64,000 bases of DNA from Rhizobium grahamii. Lineage in GTDB: Bacteria > Pseudomonadota > Alphaproteobacteria > Rhizobiales > Rhizobiaceae. The notes beneath the pieces were generated by a model. The model was given only the letters and a program-made list of their open reading frames with translations. It did not search any database and had not been told where the DNA came from. Where the stretch lies: NCBI RefSeq assembly GCF_009498215.1, contig NZ_CP043498.1, positions 3,329,501 through 3,393,500 on the forward strand, read 5' to 3'. Positions within the stretch are counted from its first letter, which is position 1; each line of letters starts with the position of its first letter. The position numbers and the translations under genes are program-made. Positions 49,593 to 59,332 of this stretch are shown here, piece after piece.

Positions 49593-51455
49593 CTAAGCCG
49601 CATTCTCGGCTCGACGGAGGTGAATGAGCAGTAAGGAAATAGCTGCCGGTGTCATCCCATCAACGCGGGTCGCCTGCGCCACGTCATATGGTCTCGACGT
49701 CTTGAGCTTATGCTTAAGCTCGTTCGAAAGCCCAGACAAACCATCAAAATCGAAATCTGAAGGAATAATCCTGTCCTCATCGCGCTTGATGTGTTGAATG
49801 TCAGCAGACTGGCGCTCCATATAGACGGCGTAACTCGCCTCGATCTCCAACGCCTCGCCAACTGGCCGCTCAATCTCATTCAGCGATGGCCAGATTGATG
49901 AGAGGACAGAGAGCGAAAAATCTGGATACGCCAGCAATTCGTACGCCGTCCGGCGCTGGCCATCCAGGTTAAGCTTCAGGCCGGCACGCCGTGCTTCATT
50001 TGGTGTAACGGCCAACGACTTCAATTCGTCCCGCACTGCCGATAATTTCCCCTCATAGCGTGAAAAGCGCTCGGCCCGTTCCTGAGAGGCTAGGCCGACC
50101 TTGATCGCCAATGGAGTAAGCCTCACATCTGCGTTGTCGGCTCGCAGCGACAACCGGTATTCGGCGCGAGAGGTAAACATGCGATAGGGCTCAGCAACGC
50201 CACGTGAGGTAAGATCGTCGATCATAACGCCGATATAGGAATCTGTTCGGCTGAACCGGATCGCTTCCTGATTTCCGGCTAGTCTCGCCGCATTCAGTCC
50301 GGCGACCAGGCCCTGAGCTGCCGCTTCCTCGTAACCCGTCGTACCATTGATCTGTCCCGCCAGGAACAGGCCATTCATTTTTTTGACTTCGAGCGATGGC
50401 TTGAGTTCGCGCGGATCAACATGGTCATACTCGATCGCGTAACCCGGCTGTAGAATTTCAACACCTTCGAGCCCAGGGACCGTTCGGATAAAGGCGTCCT
50501 GCACCTCGGCGGGGAGGGAGGTCGATATGCCGTTCGGATAGACAGTGTCGTCATCCAAACCCTCCGGCTCGAGGAAAATCTGGTGGCCATCGCGCTCGCC
50601 GAACTTCACGAGTTTATCCTCGATCGAGGGGCAATAGCGAGGTCCAACGCCTTCGATCTGCCCAGAATACATCGCGGAGCGCTTCAAATTGTTGACGATA
50701 ATGCGATGGGTCGCTTCGGTAGTACGGGTCACACCGCATTCGATCTGAGGATTTGTGATTCGATCGGTCATGAAAGAGAACGGCACAGCGTCCTCGTCCG
50801 CACCCTGACGCCCAACGGAGGCCCAGTCGATCGTCTTGCCATTCAACCGCGCCGGCGTTCCTGTCTTAAGGCGACCGAGCCGCAGACCGAGACCGAGCAA
50901 CGTCTGCGACAAGCCCAAACTCGGCTCCTCTCCCACGCGACCTGCAGGGATCTTCTTGTCCCCAATATGGATCAAGCCCCGAAGGAAGGTGCCTGTTGTT
51001 AGGACGACGGCGCCACAGGACAGAATCCGGCTATCTTTCATAACCACAGCAGCGACGCGTTCACCGCGTATCTCGACGTCATAGGCATCACCCTCAACAA
51101 TCGTCAGGTTCGGGATCGATTCGATCGCCGCAAGCATCGCCAAACGATAGAGTTTACGATCCGCCTGCGTCCGAGGGCCCCGAACCGCGGGGCCTTTTTT
51201 CCGGTTGAGCATACGGAACTGAATGCCGCCGAGATCGGCAACTCGGCCCATCAAGCCATCGAGTGCGTCCACCTCGCGAACAAGATGCCCCTTGCCGAGG
51301 CCACCAATTGCGGGATTACAGGACATCACGCCAATCGTATCTCTTCGGTGAGTGACGAGAGCTGTCCTTGCTCCCAGGCGTGCAGAAGCGGCCGCAGCTT
51401 CGCAGCCAGCATGTCCGCCACCAATGACGATGACATCAAACGGGGACGTGGTCAT
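49593..51455 (-). CDS. mnmG: tRNA uridine-34 5-carboxymethylaminomethyl modification enzyme MnmG (GidA)
   Basis: MnmG, with MnmE, installs the cmnm5 group at tRNA wobble uridine 34. The 620-residue FAD protein starts at ATG 51455 after AGGAG and shows the dinucleotide motif [37 protein letters not shown], and [16 protein letters not shown]. Its long open upstream extension runs over parS and is not coding-like. The partner mnmE is just upstream on the same strand. Confidence 0.95.
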   Translation of the reverse strand: MTTSPFDVIVIGGGHAGCEAAAASARLGARTALVTHRRDTIGVMSCNPAIGGLGKGHLVREVDALDGLMGRVADLGGIQFRMLNRKKGPAVRGPRTQADRKLYRLAMLAAIESIPNLTIVEGDAYDVEIRGERVAAVVMKDSRILSCGAVVLTTGTFLRGLIHIGDKKIPAGRVGEEPSLGLSQTLLGLGLRLGRLKTGTPARLNGKTIDWASVGRQGADEDAVPFSFMTDRITNPQIECGVTRTTEATHRIIVNNLKRSAMYSGQIEGVGPRYCPSIEDKLVKFGERDGHQIFLEPEGLDDDTVYPNGISTSLPAEVQDAFIRTVPGLEGVEILQPGYAIEYDHVDPRELKPSLEVKKMNGLFLAGQINGTTGYEEAAAQGLVAGLNAARLAGNQEAIRFSRTDSYIGVMIDDLTSRGVAEPYRMFTSRAEYRLSLRADNADVRLTPLAIKVGLASQERAERFSRYEGKLSAVRDELKSLAVTPNEARRAGLKLNLDGQRRTAYELLAYPDFSLSVLSSIWPSLNEIERPVGEALEIEASYAVYMERQSADIQHIKRDEDRIIPSDFDFDGLSGLSNELKHKLKTSRPYDVAQATRVDGMTPAAISLLLIHLRRAENAA

Positions 51456-51510
51456 TTTAAAACTCCTGAGATGGCCTCGGTGATGAGGGATGTATTCTCG
51501 CGAGTCAAGA

Positions 51511-51526
51511 CGTTTCACGTGAAACG
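51511..51526. other. parS site, intergenic
   Basis: CGTTTCACGTGAAACG is a perfect palindrome that matches the 14-bp core GTTTCACGTGAAAC, with the outermost pair changed from T-A to C-G. It lies between mnmE and mnmG. Confidence 0.85.
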
Positions 51527-51550
51527 TCAAACTTTAAACACGGCGCGATG

Positions 51551-51566
51551 TGTTTCACGTGAATCA
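51551..51566. other. parS site overlapping the mnmE stop codon
   Basis: TGTTTCACGTGAATCA has one mismatch to the consensus. Its last three bases are the complement of the mnmE stop codon TGA, which may explain the mismatch. It sits 25 bp from the previous site, forming a closely spaced pair. Confidence 0.82.
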
Positions 51567-52877
51567 TTTGCCGATGCAGAACTCTCCGAAGATTACGTCA
51601 AGAAGGTTTTCGACATCAACGTGACCAGTGACGCGGCCTAATGCATCCGAAGCCACTCTCAAATCCTCGGCGCGGAGGTCGAGCGGTTTTTCGGAATCCA
51701 GTAATGCCGTTCGTATTGCCCTCACACATTGCGTAAGCGAATCTTTATGCCGTCTACGATTCGGAATCGCCAGTGACTGAACATGCACCTTGGATAAAAG
51801 CGCAGTCGTGATCAACTGTCTCAGCTCCGGCAGGCCTTCACCGGTCTCAACAGAGATGATCACGTCGTAGGTCCCTTGGCTTCCGGGTTGCAGATCTCCC
51901 TTTGTTCCGACACGCAGCGCGCCGGCGGGAACATCATGGGCCTGCGCAACGACCGAGCGATCTTCGAGGTAGAGCACAAGATCGGCTCTGGCGATCTCTT
52001 GACGGGCGCGTCTTATGCCCTCGCGTTCAACCACCTCTTCGGTATGCCGCAGACCAGCGGTGTCCGAGAGCCGCACGAGATATCCATCGATATTCAGATC
52101 TGTACTCAGGACGTCGCGCGTCGTGCCGGCAATGTCAGTAACGATCGCGACGTCACGCCGGACGAGTGCATTCATCAGGCTCGACTTGCCGGCGTTCGGT
52201 TCCCCCGCAATCACCACCTTGAAGCCGTCGCGAATGATCTCACCCGCATCCGCGTCGCGCAGATGTTGGTCGAGTTCAGTTGAGAGCAACTCCATGTCGT
52301 CCCAAACCTGATCGGAAACCGATCCTGGAACATCGTCCTCGTCCGCGAAATCCAGCTCCGCCTCGATCAGCGCGCGTCCGCGGGTAAGCCGGCTGGCCCA
52401 AGCGCTATAGAGGGCAGACAATCCGCCATTGCTATGCTCTACCGCCAGCCGACGTTGCATCTCCGTCTCCGCCGAAATGAGGTCCGCCAGCCCCTCGACC
52501 TCTACGAGGTCCATTCGACCATTATCAAAGGCTCGCCTTGAGAATTCCCCAGCCAACGCCTGTCGCGTATGGGGAAACGTGTTCAGTTCCCGACAAAGCG
52601 CATCGACGACTGCGCGCCCACCATGGAGCTGGAATTCGACGACATCCTCGCCGGTAAACGAGGCCGGCCCTGGAAAAAACACTACGAGGCCGGAATCAAT
52701 TGCGAGATCGTTACGAGTCCGAATCGTCCGCAGCATCGCTCGCCTTGGGGTAGGCAGGACACCCACTAGTCCGATCGTCAATTCTCGGACGGTTGGACCA
52801 CTTACTCGCACCACGGCAACGCCGGCCGGGACGGACCCGCTGGCCAGCGCATAGATCGTATCATTGTGTTCAGCCAT
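51564..52877 (-). CDS. mnmE: tRNA modification GTPase MnmE (TrmE)
   Basis: This 437-residue GTPase partners MnmG. The N-terminal formyl-THF-binding domain starts [21 protein letters not shown]. The inserted G domain has [14 protein letters not shown], the switch IAGTTRD and DTAGLR. The C-terminal helical domain ends in the invariant CIGK. ATG 52877 gives the family N-terminus; the upstream extension of 26 codons is unsupported. Confidence 0.95.
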   Translation of the reverse strand: MAEHNDTIYALASGSVPAGVAVVRVSGPTVRELTIGLVGVLPTPRRAMLRTIRTRNDLAIDSGLVVFFPGPASFTGEDVVEFQLHGGRAVVDALCRELNTFPHTRQALAGEFSRRAFDNGRMDLVEVEGLADLISAETEMQRRLAVEHSNGGLSALYSAWASRLTRGRALIEAELDFADEDDVPGSVSDQVWDDMELLSTELDQHLRDADAGEIIRDGFKVVIAGEPNAGKSSLMNALVRRDVAIVTDIAGTTRDVLSTDLNIDGYLVRLSDTAGLRHTEEVVEREGIRRARQEIARADLVLYLEDRSVVAQAHDVPAGALRVGTKGDLQPGSQGTYDVIISVETGEGLPELRQLITTALLSKVHVQSLAIPNRRRHKDSLTQCVRAIRTALLDSEKPLDLRAEDLRVASDALGRVTGHVDVENLLDVIFGEFCIGK

Positions 52878-52943
52878 GGATGCACCTGTTCGGTTCGATA
52901 CCGAATCAATCGCCGCCATCAAGTATGGCGGTGTAGAAATAGA

Positions 52944-52971
52944 AAAGCCGACCACTCGCGTGGCCGGCTTT
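52944..52971 (-). terminator. Intrinsic terminator after rho
   Basis: On the minus strand, AAAGCCGGCCAC and GTGGTCGGCTTT form a 12-bp stem (one G-U pair) with a 4-nt loop, followed by TTCTATTTCTA. On the plus strand the same position is an A-C mismatch, so the hairpin is oriented to end rho transcripts. Confidence 0.8.
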
Positions 52972-52992
52972 ACCGATCGAATCCGGCTAATG

Positions 52993-54258
52993 TTAGGTAT
53001 TCATCGACTCGAAGAAATCGCCGTTGTTTTTCGTCTGCTTCAGCTTGTCGATCAGGAACTCGATTGCATCGGTCGTGCCCATCGGTGCCAGGATGCGTCG
53101 CAGCACGAAGATCTTCTGGAGATCCTGCCGCGGAACCAGCAAGTCCTCCTTACGCGTGCCGGACTTGAGGATGTCCATCGCGGGGAAGATGCGCTTGTCG
53201 GCGACCTTACGATCGAGCACTATTTCGGAGTTACCGGTGCCCTTGAACTCTTCAAAGATCACTTCATCCATGCGGCTGCCGGTGTCGATCAGCGCCGTTG
53301 CGATGATCGTCAACGAACCGCCTTCTTCGATGTTACGCGCCGCGCCGAAGAAGCGCTTGGGACGCTGCAAAGCGTTCGCGTCGACACCACCGGTCAATAC
53401 CTTACCGGAGGAGGGGATAACAGTGTTATAGGCGCGGCCGAGGCGTGTGATCGAATCCAGCAGGATGACAACGTCGCGCCCATGTTCCACGAGACGCTTT
53501 GCCTTTTCGATCACCATTTCGGCGACCTGGACGTGGCGAACTGCGGGCTCGTCGAACGTCGAGGAAATAACTTCGCCACGAACGGACCGCTGCATATCGG
53601 TCACTTCCTCGGGACGTTCGTCGATCAGAAGGACGATCAGATAGCACTCCGGATGGTTTGCGGTGATCGAGTGCGCGATATTCTGCAACAGAACCGTCTT
53701 ACCGGTACGTGGCGGCGCCACGATCAATCCGCGCTGACCTTTACCCAGTGGCGCGACAAGATCGATGACGCGCGGCGAAAGGTCTTTTGACGTCGGAACG
53801 TCGAGTTCCATCTTGAAACGTTCGTTCGGATAGAGCGGCGTCAGATTATCGAAGTGAACCTTGTGACGGATCTTTTCAGGATCGTCGAAGTTGATCGTAT
53901 TGACCTTCAGCAGCGCAAAATAACGCTCGCCTTCCTTCGGTCCCCGGATCGGACCTTCGACGGTATCGCCCGTCTTCAACGAGAAACGACGGATCTGCGA
54001 TGGGGAGATGTAGATGTCGTCAGGACCGGGGAGATAGTTCGCGTTGGCCGAGCGCAGGAACCCGAAACCATCCTGGAGCACTTCGACGACACCTTCGCCG
54101 ATGATTTCCACATCCTGGCTCGCCAGAACCTTGAGTATCGCAAACATCAATTCCTGCTTGCGCATTGTGCTCGCGTTTTCGACTTCAAGTGATTCGGCGA
54201 ACGCCAACAAATCTGTCGGGGATTTACTCTTAAGTTCCTGAAGCTTCATTTCAGCCAT
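52993..54258 (-). CDS. rho: Transcription termination factor Rho
   Basis: This hexameric RNA helicase ends untranslated transcripts. The 421-residue protein has the N-terminal [19 protein letters not shown], the primary RNA-binding cold-shock fold with DGFGFLRS, Walker [12 protein letters not shown], Walker B-like [15 protein letters not shown], and the Q loop [14 protein letters not shown]. The C-terminus is typical. It has its own terminator on the 3' side. Confidence 0.96.
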   Translation of the reverse strand: MAEMKLQELKSKSPTDLLAFAESLEVENASTMRKQELMFAILKVLASQDVEIIGEGVVEVLQDGFGFLRSANANYLPGPDDIYISPSQIRRFSLKTGDTVEGPIRGPKEGERYFALLKVNTINFDDPEKIRHKVHFDNLTPLYPNERFKMELDVPTSKDLSPRVIDLVAPLGKGQRGLIVAPPRTGKTVLLQNIAHSITANHPECYLIVLLIDERPEEVTDMQRSVRGEVISSTFDEPAVRHVQVAEMVIEKAKRLVEHGRDVVILLDSITRLGRAYNTVIPSSGKVLTGGVDANALQRPKRFFGAARNIEEGGSLTIIATALIDTGSRMDEVIFEEFKGTGNSEIVLDRKVADKRIFPAMDILKSGTRKEDLLVPRQDLQKIFVLRRILAPMGTTDAIEFLIDKLKQTKNNGDFFESMNT

Positions 54259-54443
54259 GAAGTGACCAATACTCTATATTTTCAAGGGAGAAGGCGATGT
54301 CGAAGGCAGTAATCGGCTCTGCGATAAAGCTCGCAGGCGATTGAACTTTACATACACGCCACAAGGATGAGGTGACGGGAAAATAGCTGCTAAGGTGCCT
54401 CGCCGCAAGGGGGCTGCTTAAAATGAAATAAATTTAACCGGGG
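54259..54443. other. rho leader region
   Basis: This 185-bp gap between hemJ and rho, both minus strand, probably contains the rho promoter and leader; rho is often autoregulated by attenuation in its leader. I found no clear -35/-10 pair or strong hairpin. Confidence 0.35.
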
Positions 54444-54980
54444 TCAGAACGGCTTCACGACGACAAGGATAACGATCGCGATCATGAGGAGCGTCGGCGC
54501 TTCGTTCATGAACCGCCAGTAGCGGGCCGAGTGACGGTTCTCGTCGCGCGCAAAGGCTTTCACGGCGCGGCTGAAGAAGACGTGCACGACTGTCATGAGG
54601 ACGACAAGCCCGATCTTTGCGTGCAGCCAACCGCCCTGAAAATCGTAAACGGACCAGGCGAGGTAAAGGCCAAGAATCCAGCTGATCATCATCGCCGGAT
54701 TCATGATCACTTTCAAAAGCCTCTGCTCCATGACCTTGAATGTCTCCGACTGCACCGAGCCCGGCTCCGCGTCGGTATGGTAGATGAACAGCCGCGGCAT
54801 ATAGAACAGCCCCGCCATCCAGGAGATCACGGCGATAACGTGAAGCGCTTTGATCCAGAGATAGAGGGTATCCGGGTTCCAGGCGAATAGCCCGACGGCA
54901 AGCACGACGAAAAAGAGAATGGCGAAATCGGCACGCCTGCGTGCATAGGTACCCGGCCTCTCATCGGTCTGGCGTTCCAT
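54444..54980 (-). CDS. hemJ: Protoporphyrinogen IX oxidase HemJ
   Basis: This 178-residue membrane protein has four or five helices and the HemJ motifs LYLWIKALHVIAVISWMAGLFYMPRLF (conserved His) and the Lys-containing MEQRLLKVIMNPAM. HemJ oxidises protoporphyrinogen IX to protoporphyrin IX. Its ATG overlaps the hemE stop by one base, which also links it to haem synthesis. Confidence 0.92.
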   Translation of the reverse strand: MERQTDERPGTYARRRADFAILFFVVLAVGLFAWNPDTLYLWIKALHVIAVISWMAGLFYMPRLFIYHTDAEPGSVQSETFKVMEQRLLKVIMNPAMMISWILGLYLAWSVYDFQGGWLHAKIGLVVLMTVVHVFFSRAVKAFARDENRHSARYWRFMNEAPTLLMIAIVILVVVKPF

Positions 54981-56023
54981 CAGAGGCCCTTTCCGCCCCG
55001 CACCCGCTCAACGAGCAGCCGGACGTTCTCGGGATCCGCCTGTGGGGTAATTCCATGCCCGAGATTGAAGATCAGCGGGCCGTTGCCGAGAGACTGAAGA
55101 ATGCGATCGATTCCTTCGGTCAGAGAAGCGCCGCCGGCGACAACACGCATCGGGTCGAGGTTTCCCTGTATCGGCCCCTCTTTTTGCAGTTCAGCGGCGA
55201 AATCGAGCGGGACAGACCAATCGAGCCCGATCGCGTCCGCATTCGTCGCCTGCCGATAATTCTTCAGCAGATAGCCAGCCCCCTTCGCAAACGCGATGAC
55301 ACGGGCTTTCGGTCGCCGGGACTTGATCGAGGCGATCATGCGGGCGACCGGCCGGACAGCGAATGCCTCGAATTCATGCTCACCGAGGACACCAGCCCAG
55401 GAATCGAAAATCTGCACGGCGTCGGCGCCGGCATCGATCTGCGCAACCAGATAGTCGGCCGAGATTTCGGCAAGGACCATCAGCAGCTTCTCGAACGCTT
55501 TCGGATTCCGATAGGCGAAGAGCCGGGCAGGTGCCTGATCGGGTGTCCCATGTCCAGCGATCATATAGGTCGCCACGGTCCACGGAGCTCCGCAGAAACC
55601 GAGCAAGGTCGTCTCGCCCGGCAGTTCGTCTCTCAGTCGGCGAACCGTTTCCAGAACCGGCTTCAGATAGTCGATAACATTGGTCGGATCGAGTGCGTCG
55701 ATCCCCGCGACATCGATCGGATCCATCTCAGGACCATGTCCTTCGGTGAACCGCACGTTGCGCTTCATTGCATCGGGAATGACGAGGATGTCCGAGAAGA
55801 GGATCGCTGCATCGAAGCCATATCGACGAATGGGCTGAAGTGTCACTTCGACCGCATGATCAGGCGAATAACAGAGATCCAGGAAGCTTCCTGCTTGTGC
55901 CCGCGTCTGACGATATTCCGGAAGGTATCGTCCCGCCTGACGCATCAGCCAGATCGGAGGCGGAGCCAGAGTCTCTCCCTCTAGAACCCGCATTATTCTC
56001 CGCTGCATCTCGCTCAAGCTCAT
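54980..56023 (-). CDS. hemE: Uroporphyrinogen decarboxylase
   Basis: HemE decarboxylates uroporphyrinogen III to coproporphyrinogen III. The 347-residue protein has the signature [14 protein letters not shown] (about residues 25-38) and [13 protein letters not shown]. It is the classical alphaproteobacterial neighbour of oriC; its promoter must lie inside the origin region, as in Caulobacter. It is followed by hemJ in the same transcript. Confidence 0.95.
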   Translation of the reverse strand: MSLSEMQRRIMRVLEGETLAPPPIWLMRQAGRYLPEYRQTRAQAGSFLDLCYSPDHAVEVTLQPIRRYGFDAAILFSDILVIPDAMKRNVRFTEGHGPEMDPIDVAGIDALDPTNVIDYLKPVLETVRRLRDELPGETTLLGFCGAPWTVATYMIAGHGTPDQAPARLFAYRNPKAFEKLLMVLAEISADYLVAQIDAGADAVQIFDSWAGVLGEHEFEAFAVRPVARMIASIKSRRPKARVIAFAKGAGYLLKNYRQATNADAIGLDWSVPLDFAAELQKEGPIQGNLDPMRVVAGGASLTEGIDRILQSLGNGPLIFNLGHGITPQADPENVRLLVERVRGGKGL

Positions 56024-56237
56024 CTTCCCTATAAAAAATACAAAGATATTTAAAAGGTTTCTATTTCTTAGAGTCGGTGACTATCAAGGATTAAAATCCA
56101 TCCACGACCGATACGAATTGTCACGCGTCGACGGATTTATCCGGCAATTGAATCCATGCGTCTCGAAGATATCGGGGAGTGATCCGGAAAATTTCATATT
56201 TACAGAGAGATAGCGCCACGCCTGAGCCGACCGTATC

Positions 56238-56246
56238 TGTGGAAAA
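56238..56246 (-). promoter_or_regulatory. DnaA box candidate
   Basis: TTTTCCACA on the minus strand differs from TTATCCACA by one base. It is the first of two identical copies in the putative oriC. Confidence 0.6.
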
Positions 56247-56325
56247 GCTGTGCACAGCATCGGACATCTGTTCTTCTTCCACAGCATCCACAGCCGGCCG
56301 AAAACGCCCTGCCGAAAATTCGAAA

Positions 56326-56334
56326 TGTGGAAAA
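56326..56334 (-). promoter_or_regulatory. DnaA box candidate
   Basis: This is the second copy of TTTTCCACA on the minus strand, 88 bp from the first and close to the ppsR start. Confidence 0.6.
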
Positions 56335-56419
56335 CTAGGCATGTTTTCCCTTGCCTTACCGACCCGCCGGCCCTTACCTCTCAGTCATCCAGTCTTTTCA
56401 ACAGGTAGCGGAAAATATC

Positions 56420-57241
56420 GTGGAGAACAGGCCGAACTTCTTCCATCTCCATCTGATTTCTGACTCAACGGGGGAGACTCTGATATCGGCCGGCCGGGCT
56501 GCCTCAGCTCAGTTCAAGTCGGCCCAGCCGATCGAGCATGTCTATCCGTTGATCCGCAACCGCAAGCAGTTGCTGACCGTACTCCAGGCTATCGACAAGG
56601 AGCCCGGCATCGTTCTCTACACGATCGTCGATCGCGAACTCGCGACGTTGGTCGATGAGCGATGTGTCGAGATGGGCGTCGCATCGGTCAATGTTCTCGA
56701 GCCTGTCCTCAATGCCTTCCAGATCTATCTTGGCGCTCCATCGCGCCGGCGGGTCGGTGCACAGCATGTGATGAACGCCGGATACTTCGCGCGCATCGAA
56801 GCGCTGAACTTCACGATGGATCACGATGATGGACAGATGCCGGACGACTATAATGAGGCGGATGTCGTCATCATTGGCATCAGTCGCACATCGAAGACAC
56901 CGACCAGCATCTATCTGGCGAACCGCGGCATCAAGACGGCGAACATACCGATCGTCAGTGGTGTACCATTGCCTGAGAGCCTGCTGGCGGCGTCGAGACC
57001 TTTAATTGTCTGCCTCATCGCAACGACCGACCGGATTTCTCAGGTCCGAGAAAATCGCGTGCTTGGTGCGACCTCCGGATTTGACCGAGGCGACTATACC
57101 GACCGCGCGGCGATCTCCGAGGAACTGAAATATGCGCGTTCCATTTGTGCAAGACACAATTGGCCGATGATCGATGTGACCAGGCGGTCGATCGAGGAGA
57201 CGGCAGCAGCAATCGTTGCCCTCCGGCCAAAGCTACGCTAA
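56420..57241 (+). CDS. ppsR: Pyruvate, phosphate dikinase regulatory protein (kinase/phosphorylase)
   Basis: This 273-residue DUF299 protein both phosphorylates (ADP-dependent) and dephosphorylates (Pi-dependent) pyruvate phosphate dikinase or PEP synthetase. The N-terminus [15 protein letters not shown] and the P-loop-like [15 protein letters not shown], followed by [10 protein letters not shown], are characteristic. The GTG at 56420 gives the family start; the frame extends upstream to an ATG at 56351 that overlaps origin DnaA boxes and is less likely. It begins the plus-strand block to the right of oriC. Confidence 0.9.
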   Translation: MENRPNFFHLHLISDSTGETLISAGRAASAQFKSAQPIEHVYPLIRNRKQLLTVLQAIDKEPGIVLYTIVDRELATLVDERCVEMGVASVNVLEPVLNAFQIYLGAPSRRRVGAQHVMNAGYFARIEALNFTMDHDDGQMPDDYNEADVVIIGISRTSKTPTSIYLANRGIKTANIPIVSGVPLPESLLAASRPLIVCLIATTDRISQVRENRVLGATSGFDRGDYTDRAAISEELKYARSICARHNWPMIDVTRRSIEETAAAIVALRPKLR

Positions 57242-57271
57242 GCGCAAAGCAGCTATCTGCATCGAGGTTCT

Positions 57272-57871
57272 ATGACGTCTCAGCTCATTCTCGCATCCTC
57301 CAGCCCTTTCCGCCGCATGCTCATGCAGAATGCCGGACTGACATTCGACGCGCATGCCGCCGATATTGATGAGCGGGCGATCGAACAGCCGCTGGAAGAA
57401 GGCGGCGCCACGCCTGATGAGGTGGCACTCGAGCTCGCCAAGGCGAAGGCAAAAGAGGTCAGCGATCGCTTTCCCAAAGCACTCGTGATTGGCTCCGACC
57501 AGACAATGTCCCTCGGTAAGCGAACATTTCACAAGCCTAGGGACATGGCGGCTGCAGCCGATCATCTCACGTCCTTGTCGGGGAAAACCCACCGCCTCAA
57601 TAGCGCCATCGCGCTTGCCTATGCGGGCGAGGTCATATGGGAACACATCTCGACTGCTGACCTTACAATGCGTCCGCTGAGTTCGGACTTTATTGCAAGA
57701 CATCTCGAGCGCGTCGGTGTGAAGGCTCTGTCGAGTGTCGGCGCCTACCAGCTCGAAGGGGAGGGGTTGCAACTCTTCTCCCGCGTGGACGGCGATTACT
57801 TCACGATTGTCGGCTTGCCGATGTTACCGCTTTTGAAAGAACTGAGATCTCGTGGTGCTATTGATGGATGA
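57272..57871 (+). CDS. maf: Maf-like nucleotide pyrophosphatase
   Basis: This 199-residue protein has [14 protein letters not shown] (phosphate-binding loop), [14 protein letters not shown] and [10 protein letters not shown], typical of Maf/YhdE house-cleaning nucleoside triphosphate pyrophosphatases. The exact nucleotide (dTTP/UTP or modified pyrimidines) is uncertain. Its end overlaps the aroE start by 8 nt. Confidence 0.9.
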   Translation: MTSQLILASSSPFRRMLMQNAGLTFDAHAADIDERAIEQPLEEGGATPDEVALELAKAKAKEVSDRFPKALVIGSDQTMSLGKRTFHKPRDMAAAADHLTSLSGKTHRLNSAIALAYAGEVIWEHISTADLTMRPLSSDFIARHLERVGVKALSSVGAYQLEGEGLQLFSRVDGDYFTIVGLPMLPLLKELRSRGAIDG

Positions 57872-58721
57872 TTCACGTGAAACAATCGGCCCTCAGGCCT
57901 TCGTGACGGGATTTCCCGTCAAGCATTCGCGATCACCCCTCATTCACGGCTACTGGCTGAATACCCTCAAACTGCCGGGAAACTATGGCGCGCGGGAAAT
58001 CGCGCCTGCTGACTTCGGGCAGTTTGTCCAGTCGATGAAAGCGGGAGAGGAGCCTTACGTCGGAGGAAACGTCACAATTCCGCATAAGGAAATGGCGTTC
58101 CAGCTCGCGGACGAACCGGATGAACTTTCGAAAGAGCTCGGCGCGGCAAATACACTTTGGCTCGAAGACCGCAAGTTGAAGGCGACAAACACGGACGGTC
58201 GGGGATTCACCGCCAACCTCGATGAGCGCCATCCCGGCTGGGACAACGCAGAGGTAGCCATTGTCTTCGGCGCCGGTGGCGCCAGCCGCGCGATCATTCA
58301 GGCAGTTCGTGATCGTGGTTTCAAGGACATCCGCGTCGTCAATCGAACGGTCGACCGTGCCAGGGAGTTGGCGGATCGCTTCGGGTCGGCAGTGACGGCG
58401 CATCCGATACAGGCTCTGCGAGAAGTCATGAGCGGCGCCGGTCTGTTCATCAACACCACGTCGCTTGGAATGGATGGGGACGAGGCGCCTCATATCGATT
58501 TTTCTCCACTACGAGATGGCGCCGTCGTGACCGACATCGTCTATGTGCCGCTCAAGACGCCGTTCCTGCTTCAGGCACAGAACCAGGGTTTTGCCATCGT
58601 CGATGGACTGGGCATGCTCCTGCACCAGGCGGTGCCAGGTTTCGAGAAGTGGTTCGGCAAGCGGCCGGTCGTTGACGAGCATCTGCGTGACCTGATTATC
58701 GCGGATATGGAAAGGCATTGA
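57864..58721 (+). CDS. aroE: Shikimate dehydrogenase
   Basis: AroE reduces 3-dehydroshikimate with NADPH in aromatic amino-acid synthesis. The 285-residue protein has the substrate site [16 protein letters not shown], the catalytic Lys in [15 protein letters not shown], the NADP loop [10 protein letters not shown], and NTTSLGM. ATG 57864 is preferred; the frame also extends to a GTG at 57852. A parS site is embedded in its first codons. Confidence 0.94.
   Translation: MDDSRETIGPQAFVTGFPVKHSRSPLIHGYWLNTLKLPGNYGAREIAPADFGQFVQSMKAGEEPYVGGNVTIPHKEMAFQLADEPDELSKELGAANTLWLEDRKLKATNTDGRGFTANLDERHPGWDNAEVAIVFGAGGASRAIIQAVRDRGFKDIRVVNRTVDRARELADRFGSAVTAHPIQALREVMSGAGLFINTTSLGMDGDEAPHIDFSPLRDGAVVTDIVYVPLKTPFLLQAQNQGFAIVDGLGMLLHQAVPGFEKWFGKRPVVDEHLRDLIIADMERH
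57869..57884. other. parS site in the aroE start
   Basis: TGATTCACGTGAAACA has one mismatch to the consensus and is the exact reverse complement of the site at 51551-51566. It overlaps the maf stop codon and encodes Ser-Arg-Glu-Thr in aroE, on the other side of oriC from the other sites. Confidence 0.82.
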
Positions 58722-59332
58722 TGCTGCGCGTTGGGCTGACCGGTTCCATCGGAATGGGCAAATCGACAATGGCGAAGTTCTTCGCCGACGCCGGCGTGCC
58801 CGTGAATGATTCAGATGCAGTCGTCCATCAGCTTTACGCGGGTGAAGCCGCAGCGCTGGTCGATGCCGTTTTTCCCGGTACAATGAAGAATGGCGCTATC
58901 GATAGACAGGAACTATCTCGCCAACTCTCTTCGGATCGTGACGGCTTCAACAAGCTCGAGAGCATCATTCACCCGCTTGTCCGGAACCGCGAGCAGAAGT
59001 TTATCGAACAGGAACAGGCGAAAGGTGCCGAGATCGTCCTCCTCGATATTCCGCTTCTTTTCGAGACGGGCGCCGAGAAGAGAGTCGATGTCGTCGTTGT
59101 TGTTTCATGTGATCCACAGATTCAGCGTCAGCGGGTCCTTGCGCGTCCGAACATGACGGAAGAAAAATTCAACATGATTCTGTCTCGGCAAACGCCGGAC
59201 GCCATCAAACGCGAACGAGCCGATTACCTCATCGATACGAGTGGGCCCCTGGAAGCCTCTAAGCAAAGAGTTGCCGAGATCGTTGAGGATTTGAAGCGCC
59301 GGCTTCGCAGTGGAGAATTTCAGAATGCGTGA
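58721..59332 (+). CDS. coaE: Dephospho-CoA kinase
   Basis: CoaE phosphorylates dephospho-CoA in the last step of CoA synthesis. The 203-residue protein has the P-loop GLTGSIGMGKST and DSDAVVHQLY, with DIPLLFETG further on. ATG 58721 overlaps the aroE stop by one base. Its stop overlaps the start of dnaQ by 8 nt. Confidence 0.94.
   Translation: MLRVGLTGSIGMGKSTMAKFFADAGVPVNDSDAVVHQLYAGEAAALVDAVFPGTMKNGAIDRQELSRQLSSDRDGFNKLESIIHPLVRNREQKFIEQEQAKGAEIVLLDIPLLFETGAEKRVDVVVVVSCDPQIQRQRVLARPNMTEEKFNMILSRQTPDAIKRERADYLIDTSGPLEASKQRVAEIVEDLKRRLRSGEFQNA

Larger units (their letters stand above)
56024..56419. other. oriC: Putative chromosomal replication origin (oriC)
   Basis: The region lies between hemE (minus) and ppsR (plus), the usual alphaproteobacterial origin position, and genes diverge away from it for several kb. 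It has an AT-rich stretch at about 56032-56075, which may be the unwinding element. Next come candidate DnaA boxes: TTTTCCACA on the minus strand at 56238-56246 and 56326-56334, and weaker TCTTCCACA (56275-56283), GCATCCACA (56284-56292), CCATCCACG (56098-56106) and TTATCCGGC (56138-56146). A 12-bp palindrome GGATTAAAATCC is at 56088-56099. GANTC (CcrM) sites are present, for example in TAGAGTCGG and TTGAATCCA. No TTAA-N7-TTAA CtrA site was found. Confidence 0.82.

Noticed and set aside
59101..59116. TGTTTCATGTGATCCA in coaE as another parS
   Set aside because: Three mismatches including the central CACGTG core; unlikely to bind ParB.
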